This document shows positions 1 through 11,849 of a stretch of 64,000 nt of DNA, piece after piece. Every line of letters starts with the position of its first letter. Position 1 is the stretch's first letter. This stretch comes from Scatophagus argus (Eukaryota > Chordata > Actinopteri > Scatophagidae), in assembly GCF_020382885.2 (NCBI RefSeq), contig NC_058496.1:910001-974000 (forward strand). The letters run 5' to 3'. The position numbers and the translations under genes were made by a program. Under the pieces are notes generated by a model, which saw only the letters and a list, made by a program, of their open reading frames with translations, searched no databases and had not been told where the DNA came from.

Positions 1-1787
1 ACCTGCGACTCATCGCTGTGGAAAAACGTGACGTAGATAATCTGATTTGTGTCGTCTTCACTCTGATGTGTTTTCTTTACTCCTGTTAGTGTTCATTTGT
101 ATTTTCTTAATATTAAGTGGTGATTTATCACACACTCCTGCTTTAAGTTTGTACTCTTTAGTATTGCAGAAGCAGAAAATAAAAGATTCAGCAGTTAAAG
201 TATACTTTCAAACAGTTTCTGTAGTGAGTGGACTCGTCGTGTTTCTGTTAATCAGGGCTTCATGTGACTCACTGAGTGTGATTCCCGACCTCAGAAGTTC
301 TGTGCTACTGTCTAAACAAAGTGTACTTCACGAGAGATGAGTTTTGTCTGGTTATTGTTCACAGGTTTGTGAAGTGTGACATGAAGTCAGCTGCTTGTTG
401 AAGCACAAAGTCTCAGCGTGTGGTGGAGGCGCTGATGGAGCTGATGGAGCTGCTGCTGAGTGGTTAATGTCTTCAGTAACTGAATACACACACAGCACAT
501 ACAGGTGATCACATGTAGCACAAAAGTGAACTAAACAGAACGTTACACACACATATACGTCCTGTGAAAATCTGCATCTGGTCAGAATATTTGTGGTATT
601 TTCACCTTTAAAGTTTCACGTTTGTCCACCAACTTTGACAGCTGAAGCACAAAGTTCTGAGGACCAGCAAGCAGGAGGACGACGAGTGAAGACGCGACTC
701 CGTCAGCATGTGGGAACAACATTCATTCATCTTCCCGCCACGTCGGCCGTAAGTCCAGCATTAACCTCCTGCAAAAGCAAACCTGTGAAATCCAACATTC
801 CTGTCTGCATTTTCATGTCTCAGGAGGGCCTTTGAGAGCAGATTTTCAGTGTGGTCTACACCTGAACGCATCATTATTTCACTGATTATCTGACTTATTC
901 AAACAGAATTCTAACGAATGTCTGTCTTTGAACATATTGGACATCATCAAAGTGGACAGTCCTGCAGTCCTCTTTCGGGGCTGCAGGGGCCCAGTGGGAA
1001 TAAGAAGGCTCTTCATTACTCTGATGTAGTGGACCGGCTGGAGGACGCCTGCCTTTCCTGCTGTATAATGTCTTTCTTCTTCTTCTTTGGTGCTCCAGTG
1101 ACTCTTTCTGTCAACTGAAAGCAGAGGACACCCTGTCCACGCTCTACAAGTCAAAAGTGTACAGCATACAAGTTTAACAACATAAATCAGACCATATGTA
1201 CATTGGAATACATTGGAATATTTCACCACGTTCACAGGTAATATTATAACATTACATTATATGATCACATCAGGTTATATTTGTCAACTCAGCTTACATG
1301 TCAACGACGGTGCTGACGGACACTGAGGACAGTTTTGATAGGCAGATTTTTATAGAGAATATGATTTGAAGTTCACTTTGTGTATAGTCTGATGTATTTC
1401 TAAGCATTACTTTTCTTTTGATAGCTATATTCTCTAATTAGTGGAGTCTTTAGAAGGTTTTTGGGCAGTTTTATACTTTGATCTCTCAGAGAGGACAGGA
1501 ACAGGAAGCTTCTATCTACAGAACACATTTTTAACAAAATGAATTGAAAGACAGTTCAGATTTTAGTTTCTTTATATATTAATATACATCATTATTATTG
1601 TTATAAAATTCTTGATTTTTAACATGTAGATGACGTCTCTAGTGTGACTTATTAGTGATTTGATTTGTCATACGGCTGCTGAGGAAACTGATCTCCAAGG
1701 TCCAGAAATGTGAATCTGCAGTCTTTGTGTCCCTGGGAAGCAGTCAGAGTCGTTCTGTGTGTTTCTGGACGTAGTGCTCTCTGCAGT
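1..1787. other. 3' flank of gene 1; no gene seen
   Basis: This stretch lies downstream of the stop codon of the minus-strand GIMAP-like gene 1 and presumably holds its 3' UTR. The open frames here are short, contain no recognisable domain and have no convincing splice context. The 1250-1700 part is AT-rich and unremarkable. I see no RNA gene or intact mobile element. Confidence 0.5.
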
Positions 1788-4210
1788 CTATGTGTTTGCA
1801 TAACTCATAAACATAATAAAGTACAGTAAAGATAACAGAAACACCAGCAGCACGACCACAGAATATGTCCATTTTCTTCTCTTACGATGGTACTCGTCTT
1901 GGAGCTTCCTGAAGCTTGTTTTCTCCTCCTCTAGAGTCTGTTTGTCCTCCTGACGTATTCGTTCCCACATGTCCTTTCTCTCCTTGTCCCAAGCGTCTCG
2001 CTCTCTCTTCATGTCCTTCCTGCACTGCTCCAGCTTCCTCTCAGTGATTTCCCTCTGTTTCTCAGAGGCTTCCAGTCTTTTCCTCCACTCCTGCCGCTGA
2101 GTTTCTTCTTGTTTCTTCCATCTTCTTTCCTCTTCCTGTCGTTCTTTCTTTCTGTTCTGACGCTCCCTGTTGATGCACTCGTCTTTGTCCTTCAGCTCTT
2201 TGACTCTCAGTTTTCTCTCCTGTTCGATTTCTCCACACTGTTCACTTATTTTCCTTTTCAGTGTTTTCAGATCTTCCTCATGTTTTCTCTTCATGCCGTC
2301 TTCCTTCTCTTTCAAATTCTTCTCCACTCGTGCTTGCATGAATTTGTCGCTGTCACCCAGCATCTCAGTGTAGTAGCAGCCACCATTGTTCCTCACCATT
2401 GTCTCGATGTTGGTCAGCAGCTCTCTGACTTGTGTGCGGTTTGTGTAATCCTTGTTATTGAAGACCTGGTATCTCCCTCCACAGTCACTTATGAGCTGTC
2501 TGACATAATCATCACAACCTTCAACATAACTCTCAAATGTCTGGTTCGTCAGCTCATCTCCTCTGGTGAATATGATGATGATGAAGTCTTCAGACTTCTT
2601 GCCGAAAACCTTCTTGATCAGCTCCACACAGTCTTTTTCCTCGTCTTTAAAGGTCCCGATCTGCAGCACCAGTAAGAACACATGAGGTCCAGGAGACAAC
2701 ATGCTGAAGCATCTGTGAAGCTCCTGTTGAATTTCCTCATCAGACAGAGTTGGATCAAACAATGCAGGAGTGTTGACCACAGTCACAGGTCGTCCATCAA
2801 CCTCTCCTGTTGCCCTCTCACAGAACCTGGTCGCTGGCTTCGGGGTGATTCTGGGTTCAAAATGTTTTTTGCCTAAAATGGTGTTTCCTGTTGCACTTTT
2901 CCCACTGCCAGTCCGCCCAATCAGCACCATCCTGAGACTCTCTCTGCTCTGATTCCCATCATCATGTTGTGTCTCACTCCTCTGTTTCACACCCTGCAGT
3001 TCAGCTTTAAGTCTTGAAACCTTCTCCATCTGAGCCCTGGTGAACATGTCCTTTGTGAAGCATCTGGATCCTTCAGCTCTCATCCTTCCCACATCATCCA
3101 GCAGCTCTGGGATCTGCTGCTTGTCCTTGATGTTGAGAACAACATGTCTTCCTCCACAGCTCTGACGGAGCTCCTGGATGTCCTTGTCTTCCTTTACAAA
3201 GTTAACAACAGCTGGAGCTGTAGGATCTGAGTTCACAGCGAACAGAATCAGGGTGAAGTCATTGACTCCAGAGCCGAATGTGTTCTGGATGGTCTTGAAC
3301 TCTCCTTTGTCTTCTTCAGTGAGGGGACCCACAGGTAGGACCAGGATGAAGGCATGGACGCCCTCAGGATCACAGAGGGACATGCACCTGAACGATTCCT
3401 CCATCACTTCCTTCTGAGGTTTTCCATACAAGGCCGGCAGCTCCACCAGGGAAAGCTGACGTCCACACACCTCTCCCTGATGTCTAACACACCGTGATGA
3501 GGTGGAGACTGAATCAGAGTCTGTCTGAAGGAAAATGGCTTTGGCTGCTGAAGTCTTCCCTGCTCCTCTCCTCCCACACAGAACCAGGTTTAAAGCTGGT
3601 TTGACTGGGTCAGACACAGACTGTGGAGACATGAGTAAACCTTCATCCTCATCATCAAACACATCACAGCTAACATGCCCTCTATCGTTCTCCTTTGCAA
3701 TTTGACCCAAGCGTGTTAACAGCTCTGGAAGTTCAAGATTCTTCTGCCACAAGAACCTGTACTGACATCTTCTGATCAGGTCTTTGAAGGGTGGACGCTG
3801 ATGATATTCTTCCATGAAACCTGGACTCTCCTCTCTGGGTGTTGACATCAGAACCAGTGAATGATCAAATGATCGATCACTGAAGCGCTGAAGGACTCTG
3901 CAGAGCTTCAGTTTGTGTTCCTCAGTGAAGTCCTCAGGCTGGAGAACCAGCAGGAACACATGAGGTCCAGGACCACAGAGTCTCACACACTTTTTCACAT
4001 GTTCTTTCAGTTTGTTCTCAGAGATGTTGGGATGCAGCAGATCTGAGGTGTTGATGAGGACGATTTCTTTCTCTTTCAGCTGGCGTCTGATGGTCAGACA
4101 GCAGTCTGGTTCTTCCTCAGTGTTGACCACAGTCCTTCTCAGTATGAAGTTAATCACTGAGCTCCTCTGAGACCAGCTGTTCCCCAGCAGAACAACCCGC
4201 AGCTCAGACA
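1788..4210 (-). CDS. gimap8-like: GIMAP8-like triple-AIG1 GTPase, terminal exon of gene 1
   Basis: This 2.4-kb exon encodes 807 residues with three AIG1/GIMAP GTPase domains in a row. Domain 1 (about residues 3-195) has a degenerate P-loop, GNSWSQRSS at 10-18, without the GKS/T lysine. Domain 2 (about 206-395) has GRRGAGKTS at 213-221. Domain 3 (about 426-625) has the classic GRTGSGKSA at 432-440, VNTPALFD at 479-486 (switch II region) and FTRGDEL at 548-554 in the G4 position. A long charged coiled coil follows (about 630-780), then a hydrophobic tail (about 784-803) that looks like a C-terminal membrane anchor. GIMAP proteins are known to act in lymphocyte survival and on intracellular membranes; the role here is inferred from family. 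The exon begins at a CTTTCAG acceptor at 4211-4217. The first codon is completed by the A ending the upstream mini-exon, so the apparent start at its head is not the translation start. Confidence 0.9.
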
Positions 4211-5119
4211 CTGAAAGGAAAAGTCTGCATTAGAAAGATAAACTAGCAATGAACTTGATGTAATGCAAGAACATGATGGATTTCTCACTGGTGGACCAGC
4301 TGTCAGTCATCCAGAACTTGGACTTTGCTTTGAGCTGCTTTGTCAACGAAATGTGCTTCTTGAAACCAAAAAAACCACTTCATCTAAACCCTGTCTCAGT
4401 GCAGATGTAAGCACTTGGTGTTGTGTGTGGCTTTACCTGGAGGACGTCCATGACAAAGTTATGTTTATGTTAATTTTGAGCAATTGTGAAATTTTTCAAA
4501 CCAGTTTGATAAAAAGAAAAACGCTGGACCCGACCAGCACACTGAAATCTACCACCAGGTGTTGCACTTGACTCACCGGTCGCTCACATTGAGCCCATCA
4601 ATGGGACTGTAGCAGCACCATAAACCATCAGGACTGTGACACGTCCTGTTTTTATGTCTCACAGCCAATCAGCTGAATGTTTCTCCTTCAAAAGTTTAAC
4701 ATCAAAATAATAAGAAAATAAGACTTTGTACTGCAGTAACTTTAACAGGCCAAACAGAGTGAATCAAAACCAGCCGGATGCTGAAGTTCTGTCCACCTTC
4801 ACCTGATCGATGTTGGTTCAGTCATTTTGCATTAAATCAAACCAGTTGGACCCCAACTGTACTTTATGTACACTGTTAACAGCCTAATTTTCCTTTCAGC
4901 TGATTAATTCCAAGTAGTCCAACACTGATATGACTGGCTGAGTGTTAATTATAGGATTGCACATTATTAATTCATGCAACTGTCTATAACTGAGTTTCAG
5001 GCCAAGTATTTACATTTTGTACTGGATAAAGCACCTTTAAAAAGTATTCATTTTCTCGGGTATTTTCTCCCTTTATTGCTTTTATAAAAGGAAACACAGA
5101 CAATATAATCTGCCTTTTT

Positions 5120-5990
5120 CTTGTCAAAAGAAAAAAACTCAAAGTGAAAACAGATTTCTACAAAGTAATGTTAATTAATTAAAAATGTAGAATGTAAAAT
5201 AAGAGTCACTGAGTCTGTGTGGACAGGCCTCAGTCAGGTTTGCACATCTGGACACCAGTTTTTGTCCCTTCTCCTCTGCAGGATCAAGGATCAGGCATGA
5301 AAAGCCCTTTTCAAGTCCAGTCACAAATTCTCTATTGGCTGGAGGTCTGGGCTTTGACTCAGCCGCTCCCACACACTCACCCTGTTGCCTTTAAACCATT
5401 TCTGTGCAGCTTTCACTGTATGCTTCAGGACACTGTCTCGCTGGAGAATAAACCTCTCAAGTCATAGTTCTCTTGTGGACTCCTTCAGAGTAGTCACGGG
5501 TGTCTTGGTGGCTTCTGTCACTAGTGTCCTTCTTGCATGAGGACGACCTGCTCGAGGCAGACTTACGCATGTGCCACAATCCTTCCATTTGTTAATGATG
5601 GATTTAACTGAACTCCAGTGGATGTTCAGTGGCTTGGAAACTTATTTGTATCCATCCCCTGACTTTCAGTAACCTTTTCTTTGAGCTGCATGTCGTCTTC
5701 TTTTGTCTTCATGGGGTAATTGTAGCCAGGAATCCTGGTGAACCAGTGACTGGACCTTCCAGACAAAAATGTCTTTATACTGCAGTTACTTGGGACACGT
5801 TCACTGCACTCAGGTGGTTTCTGTTTCACTTATTGTGAGACTATTAGCACCAATTGGCTGGACCTCTGCTGAATTAGGTAGGTCACTTTAAAGGGGGTGA
5901 ATATTTATGTAGTCACTTATTTTACACAATATTTTTAATTCATTAACATTTCTTTATAGAAATCTGTTTTCAGTTTGACATTAAAGAATC
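5120..5990 (-). mobile_element. Internally deleted Tc1-like transposon
   Basis: Read on the minus strand, stop-interrupted pieces match Tc1-type transposase. There is an N-terminal helix-turn-helix tail (SLPRAGRP near 5560) and a C-terminal stretch around SQSPDLQPIEN (near 5350), with most of the catalytic core missing. Both ends carry long imperfect inverted repeats sharing GAAAACAGATTTCT, about 65-70 bases, at about 5139-5205 and 5917-5985. It is dead and shared with the copy at about 51237-52107. Confidence 0.7.
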
Positions 5991-6050
5991 AGAATCAGAA
6001 TACTTTACTGATCCCTGAGGGAAATTGGGTTTGTTGACAGCTGCTCCAAC
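5985..6050 (-). mobile_element. LINE 3' end fragment (Rex/CR1-like)
   Basis: The segment ATCAGAATACTTTACTGATCC followed by GAGGGAAATTGGG is the reverse complement of a typical fish LINE 3' terminus. It resembles the 3' end of the LINE at 35507. The AT-rich stretch to about 6300 may be part of its 3' UTR. No coding sequence remains. Confidence 0.5.
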
Positions 6051-6535
6051 CAAGATGAGAATTATAATAAAAACAGAAATAAGAATATAAAAATAATAAA
6101 TCAATAAAGATTTTTCTTTTGGTCAAAAAAGCCTTATTATTTACAAGCACAATAAAAGGGGAAAACATCCAAGCAGGTGTATACTTTTTTATAGGCAACG
6201 TAAATATGTTCACTATATTTGAGGAGTTAAATGACAATCCAAAAGTGTCATCAAATAAATATTGAAATAACACGTTTATACTGTCCCAGCTAAATTCAGT
6301 GCTTTCTGATCTGATTTCTGAGTCTTGTCTGCTCAGTGGAATTTATTGTGGAAAATTTATTTGAATGATAGGCGTGATTTTCATCAGCATGTTAGTTTAT
6401 TTGTTGTTAGTTTATTCAGCTTAACATTAACATTAACGTGCTTTAAACATGTTACACCTTTGTAGGTTCAGCAGCACATAAACTTTAATTCAGCTTGGAA
6501 CAGTTCAAATAAACAGTCAGAAGAGCAGAACTTAC

Positions 6536-6595
6536 TGGTGGGAGGAAGGAACTGATAGCTGCTGCTGTGGCTCAGAGACCTCGCTACGCTTCCTT
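6536..6595 (-). CDS. gimap8-like: Gene 1 mini-exon 2 (SSSYQFLPPT peptide)
   Basis: A 60-base exon bounded by a CTTACAG acceptor and a GTAAGT donor, phase 1 at both ends. It reads in frame from exon 1 (ending GAC G) into the GTPase exon, giving a serine-rich segment ending SSSYQFLPPT. Genes A, B and C carry matching mini-exons in the same place with the same phase, which is the main support. It is too short to be found as an open frame. The function of the peptide is unknown. Confidence 0.75.
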
Positions 6596-7859
6596 CTGTA
6601 AGAAAACAAAATCCACAGCCGTCCACACACATTAAAGCACATCAAAAAGTCTATGATGAGTGTCTGACGTGAAAAAAGTACAATTATCACAATAAATCCC
6701 TTAAAACGTCAGCCGCTCCTTCACCCTCGTTAAACATTATTTAACATATAAAGTGCAGATATTTTTCATTTCACAGTTTTACTGCTGGACTCAAGATGTC
6801 TCCTAAACCAGTCCGGCCAGCCACATAACATGTTGTTTTCAATACTTAATATATCAGCAAAAATAATAAATAACTGATAGTCATGTGCACAGTTTAAAGA
6901 CAGCTTAAAGAGTGTGTGTTCTCCTTCTTTATAAAATCAGACTCATGTGACACAGTTTGACTTTGTGCCACCTGATGGAAAGCAAAGTGTTTCATCCCAA
7001 CCTAACTGGACTGACCCACTGAAATAACAGTTTAACATAAGAAGTACAATCACTCTAATACAGTAATTCATTACAATTTTGAGGTACTTTTACTTTAGTA
7101 TTTTAATGTTATGTTATACCTGTACTGCATTATATTTCAGAGGGGAATACTGTATTTTTTATTTATCAGACAGCTTGTGTGATCAGTTTACAACACATGA
7201 GTCTGTGCTGTGGATCCAACGATCCCACAGTCACAGTGGTGTGTGGTGCAGGAAAACACTTTCAACCAAAATCTTTCCTTCAGTGTGAGGGGTGAACTGT
7301 TTTACAAAGACGTACAGAATATTATCTCTGGACAGGTGACATGAACTGTTTTGAAAATCTGTTACCTCTATTATCACTCCTTCATCTCTCTCTTCTTTGA
7401 ACCACTTTGAAAAGCACTGAAAGCTTAAAGCTTAAGGCTCTGGCCCCAAAGAAAAGGAACAATCAGCTCCACATCACCATGAGATTCATGTGAAGGTGAC
7501 CTTAACATCACACTGAAGTTTAAATGTGGCTTTGACAACCTCAGGTGTAAGGCTGCCAATAACCTAAATATTCTTTTAATTAACCTGCTGCTAATTTTCC
7601 CAACGATTTGATTCATCGTTCGGTCTGCGTCTTTGGTTCAACCGACAGTCCAAAACCCAAACTCTCACATTAACTTTCATTCATGACAAAGAAAAGCAGC
7701 AAATCATTCAAGAAGCTAAAAGCAAACGACTGAGAAAAGACTGAAATGATTGACGTGAGAAACAGTCGGCAGCTGATTTACTTTTGATTGACTAATCGAT
7801 TAATTGACTGTCTTTAAAACAGCAATTTATTGATGGTCCCCAAATGAAACCTGTTTGAT

Positions 7860-8098
7860 GGACACACTGACAGACAGACAGGCAAGCAGGCAGGCAGGCA
7901 GGCAGGCTGACAGACACACAGGCAGGCAGACAGACACACAGACAGGCTGACAGACACACAGGCAGGCAGACAGACACACAGACAGGCAGGCAGGCTGACA
8001 GACACACAGGCAGGCTGACAGACACACAGGCAGGCAGACAGACACACAGACAGGCAGGCAGGCAGACAGACACACAGACAGGCAGGCAGGCAGGCAGA
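7860..8098. repeat. GGCA/GACA-rich minisatellite
   Basis: An array of GGCAGGCAGACAGACACACA-type units in the first intron of gene 1. The apparent cysteine-rich open frames on both strands are by-products of the repeat. The duplicate at about 53988-54253 has a different number and order of units. Confidence 0.9.
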
Positions 8099-8109
8099 TA
8101 TTTTGTCAG

Positions 8110-8211
8110 TTTGTCTGCCTGTGAATTCGGTTCAGATATTACTGCGTTTTGTTGCATTGTACTTGTACATGTGTAATGACAATAAAGTTGAATCTAATCT
8201 AATCTAATCTA
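8110..8211 (+). mobile_element. LINE 3' end with ATCTA-type tail
   Basis: The sequence ACAATAAAGTTGAATCTAATC continuing into short tandem repeats has the form of a CR1/L2-type LINE 3' terminus, where a short tandem repeat replaces poly(A). Only the 3' UTR end is present. Confidence 0.5.
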
Positions 8212-8281
8212 GTTTCAAATACAAAGCGCAGTACCTGACAAAGTTACTGTACACTTGTGCAGTAAATCTGACTGGACTCAC

Positions 8282-8303
8282 CGTCTGCTGCCGCAGCGGC
8301 CAT
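8282..8303 (-). CDS. gimap8-like: Gene 1 start exon (MAAAAAD)
   Basis: The coding part of exon 1: ATG, then alanine codons and GAC G, followed directly by a GTGAGT donor. Phase 1 matches the mini-exon at 6536-6595. The alanine-rich 7-residue start differs from MAEAP in genes A and B and MENS in gene C. The first intron (6596-8281) holds a purine-rich minisatellite and a LINE 3' end. The whole exon is duplicated at 54439-54460. Confidence 0.7.
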
Positions 8304-8964
8304 GTTGTCGCCGTGCAGGAGACACCTGGAGAAACTGGGCTGGAGAACAACAGGTGGTTTTAAAACCATTCAAACATAAAGGAACAAAATGTTCTCATTC
8401 AGCTCAGTGAAAAACAAAAGCAGGAACATCTTGTGTTCCAGCGATGACACGAGCCTTCAGGTGTTTCCACCTGTCTGTTTTAACTTCCAGCTGGTACACA
8501 CGGTGGTAATACTGTAGTAGCTGTATACTGTCACACAGTGAGCAGCAGTATTCTCTGTGTACTGACAGGTACTGACGTACTCGAAGCCTAGAAGAGACCG
8601 GAGCTTCCGGTGTGCGTTGGAGCAGATCACTTTGGAGCTAAAACCTGCAAAGTCCCCCTTCAGTCATAAGGTCGAACCCATTTTAAAACAGTTTCAAGCT
8701 TCCTGTTAATGTGACGGATTTTGGTTCGTCGTTTTAGTTTTATTTAGGGTTTTGTCACTTTTGTCTTATTTCACAATCTGCGGGTTCCTGCAGCTGTCTG
8801 ACGGTCCACGTTCACTTTCATTGTTTTATCATTAATATTTTAATTATTTCGATCCATCAACACGTTTAATAACCTGCACGCAGTTCATTCGTCTGTTTGT
8901 GCTTAGTTTGTATTGAAATTTTTACTCACCAACAAATTCTTGCTGCGCCACAAACGACACAAAT

Positions 8965-8976
8965 GAAAGTGAAAGT
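8965..8976 (-). promoter_or_regulatory. ISRE-like element upstream of gene 1
   Basis: A perfect GAAANNGAAA core (GAAAGTGAAAGT), extended by a further AAAAG, about 660 bases upstream of the gene 1 start codon. Interferon-stimulated response elements have this form and bind IRF/ISGF3. The matching element upstream of gene B supports a regulatory role; transcription start sites are not known. Confidence 0.5.
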
Positions 8977-10764
8977 AAAAGCTGCTCGCTATAAAAATAT
9001 AAAAACTACAAACAGTTTTCCATCTGCATTCTCCAAAACACGCAGACCAAAATGTGTGAGCTCATTTACTCACATTTCCTGTCTTTTTGGTGTCGTTCAC
9101 AGATCCTCAGCTGACCGACATGTTGCAGGTACGTTCTGCGCCTGCGTGAAGGAAATGTCTGCATACCAGCGGGAAACTTGGACTCGGACTGCTGACATAC
9201 AGAAGTATTGTCAGAAAATTCTTTGTCTTTAAAGTAAAATATTCAATATGAGGCACAGAGTCTCCTGTCACAGTTATGAGTTATCACCAGGATGTTTGGA
9301 CTTTCATTAATGTGCTTTTAGTAAAAAATATTCTGATTGCTCAGCTGGGGGAGGAGATTCTGACGTTAACTTAGTGCTGCTGAAGTGAACTTCAATCTGC
9401 AGGATCAGTAGAAGAGTTTGATATTTTAGGGGAATGTAGGAAATATTAAATTACTCTGCTTAAGTACAAGAATTTAAGTCTGCAGCCATCAGCTGGTTAT
9501 GCTCACCTGGTCCTCAGGTTATAAAAGCTGGGCCATGTGTTCACATACTGCTGAGAGGTGGCAGTGACAGGTCAGGGCACATTACACTTTAACTACTGCA
9601 TATTTTACATGCAAAACAAAATTAGAGTGTTAAGATAAGGTAAAATAATCTTTTATTAGTCCTGCATGTGTGGGTTGTTTGTTTGTGTTGTAAAACATGT
9701 TAAATGAAGGTCTTGATGGATAAAAAACATTATTTCTGTGCTGTAGATACATCATAGTGATTATTTAGAAATAATAAAATGACTGGATGAGTGTTTTATC
9801 TCCATTACATGTAACACTGCTGCACATTTACTCTAAGACAATGCAAGATATGAACAATATATCAAGATATCAGATATCAACAAATCATTGATTTAAGTCC
9901 TGATTAAACTGGAAACATGTTTCTAAACCCCACTGCAGCAAAATTCAGTCTTGCTGCACAGTACAAAGTTGGTTGGTTTCTTTCAGCTGTTGGTTTCCTG
10001 TGCTTGGATTCAGGTGTGTACCTGTGATAAATGAGTGTTTTCCTCTTGTCACATCCAGATGACCTTCAATAATCTGGACCAAAGGTCAGTTCAACATGTG
10101 GTCTCCTCCTCTCCCCATGTGGTACTGCGGCTCAGTTTGTTTTCTTGGGTTGTTTGTCCTTGTTTTCCTTTTTTCCAGTGATGACAAAGACCTTCCTCAG
10201 CTCAGACGCTGAACAGAAAACAACAAACCTGCTCAGTGTAGGAAATAAAATCTGATTCTGTCAGCTGCTGCAAGTTCGCCAATGAGATTCAAACATTCAG
10301 AAATAATAAAATGTGAGTTTGGACCTGCTAACAAATGCTGTAACTCTAAAGGTTAATATACAGAAGAATAAATGTGACTCAGTTCAGCTGAGTTTGTGGC
10401 AGGAACTCAAAGCTGCTGCTCCTCCACCTTTCAGGTTGTAGCTCATCTACACACACAACACTGATGATCTTTAACCATCTGAACACCAAGCAGTTTTAAC
10501 TCCTCCTTTGTTTGTACTATTTTTAAAATTGAAACTAGTGAAAATGAGGAAGAAAACGAGACGTGTGTGAAGAGCTTCTGCCTTTGGTTCAGGTGACAGC
10601 ATCATGTGGAGACGACTGAGTGGCAGCAGGAACTTTCATTAAAATTACATTTGAGTATAACTTTGCGGTGCACGGAGCTCCGACTGTCTGGTTTGGGACA
10701 TTTTTTGTGTAACAGCTGTATTTTTCCTGTTCATGTTGGTAGGTCATGCTTTGTTTCCTAGAAG

Positions 10765-11572
10765 TTGCCTACTTTTGAGCACTCTGAACATTTTGAACAC
10801 ATTGAACACTCTTTATCGAGTGGCACGGTTGCTCGTAGCATGGACATTACGATTCCACCTTATTTCAATTACTCCCACAGGGAGGACCTGGTGAAAAAGG
10901 CCCAACAACGGCTCTTCTTTCTCAGGAAGTTGAAACGGACTGGACTTTCATCTCAGCTGCTTGTGAACTTTTACAGAGCCACGATCGAAAGCATCCCGTG
11001 TCTCAGTGTGACTGTGTGGTATGGCAGTTGCACAGCACGGGACAGGAAGGACTTAGCCCGGGTGGTGAGGACAGCACAGGGGATTGTGGGCTGCAGTCTA
11101 CCTGATCTGGAGTCCAGACCTGAGTCCAGAAAAAGGCCAGACTCATTGCCACAGATCCCACCCACCTGGGCAACGAACTGTTTGTACCGCTTCCATCAGG
11201 AAGGCAGCACAGGAACATTAAAACCAGCACCAACACACTCAGGGACAGCTTCTTCCCCAGAGCTGTTAAAGCAATAACCCCCCTACAGTGAAACACTCAC
11301 ATCCCACCCCCATACAGGACTTCACACATGACCCCCTCCCCCGTCTATCTGCATACACACACACAGCATACACATAGACTGACACTAAGTGCACTTTATT
11401 TACCTCACATGTATTTTGTACTTTATATTTTTATATATATATATATTTTTTCTTAAGTGTGCAATTTTAATTTTCTGCTGCTATTTATAGGTGTGCTTTT
11501 AAGCCGAGAATCTGCACAAAATTTCGTTATGCTTGCATAATGACAATAAAGACTCTTGAATCTTGAATCTTA
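10765..11572 (+). pseudogene. LINE ORF2 C-terminal fragment and 3' UTR
   Basis: The 170-residue frame matches the thumb and C-terminal region of CR1/L2-type reverse transcriptases (QQRLFFLRKLKR, then FYRATIES and VWYGSC). It is 5' truncated, with no polymerase catalytic motif. The 3' UTR continues to a TTGAATCTTGAATC tail near 11572. The duplicate at 56975-57780 carries a frame disruption after GCSLPDLD. Confidence 0.75.
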
Positions 11573-11849
11573 GTTTTCTTGGCACATTATTTATCATATG
11601 TCGTCAGTTTTGGTGAGTTTGAAAGGTCCAAGAACAGTCCCTGTTTGTTTGGGGAAAGACCCTCAGTTTGTTTTTCTCTGTTGTACGTTCGTTATGCTTG
11701 TTTAGTGTGGTTCATGTGTTAAGCTCAGGACATGACGTGTATAAGATTTATGTGGGGCGTCAGTGTGACATTTTGTACTCCTGCTAAACGTAACTGTTAA
11801 TGTGGGTCATGGGAAGCATATACAGGATGAGTGTGGGTGTAACCAGCCC

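Noticed and set aside
2109..2675. 188-residue plus-strand frame
   Set aside because: It is the antisense shadow of the coiled coil and third AIG1 domain of gene 1.
7860..8098. CRISPR-like spaced repeats
   Set aside because: Units are contiguous, without unique spacers, and the sequence is a vertebrate minisatellite.
7792..8157. Cysteine-rich frames on the minus strand, and the same at 53913-54314
   Set aside because: They are translations of a GGCA/GACA minisatellite in an intron. All three frames give similar low-complexity products.
8897..9232. Plus-strand frame upstream of gene 1, longer in copy 2 (55055-55435)
   Set aside because: No domain is present, it overlaps the ISRE-bearing promoter and its length changes with an indel. 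I treat it as promoter sequence.
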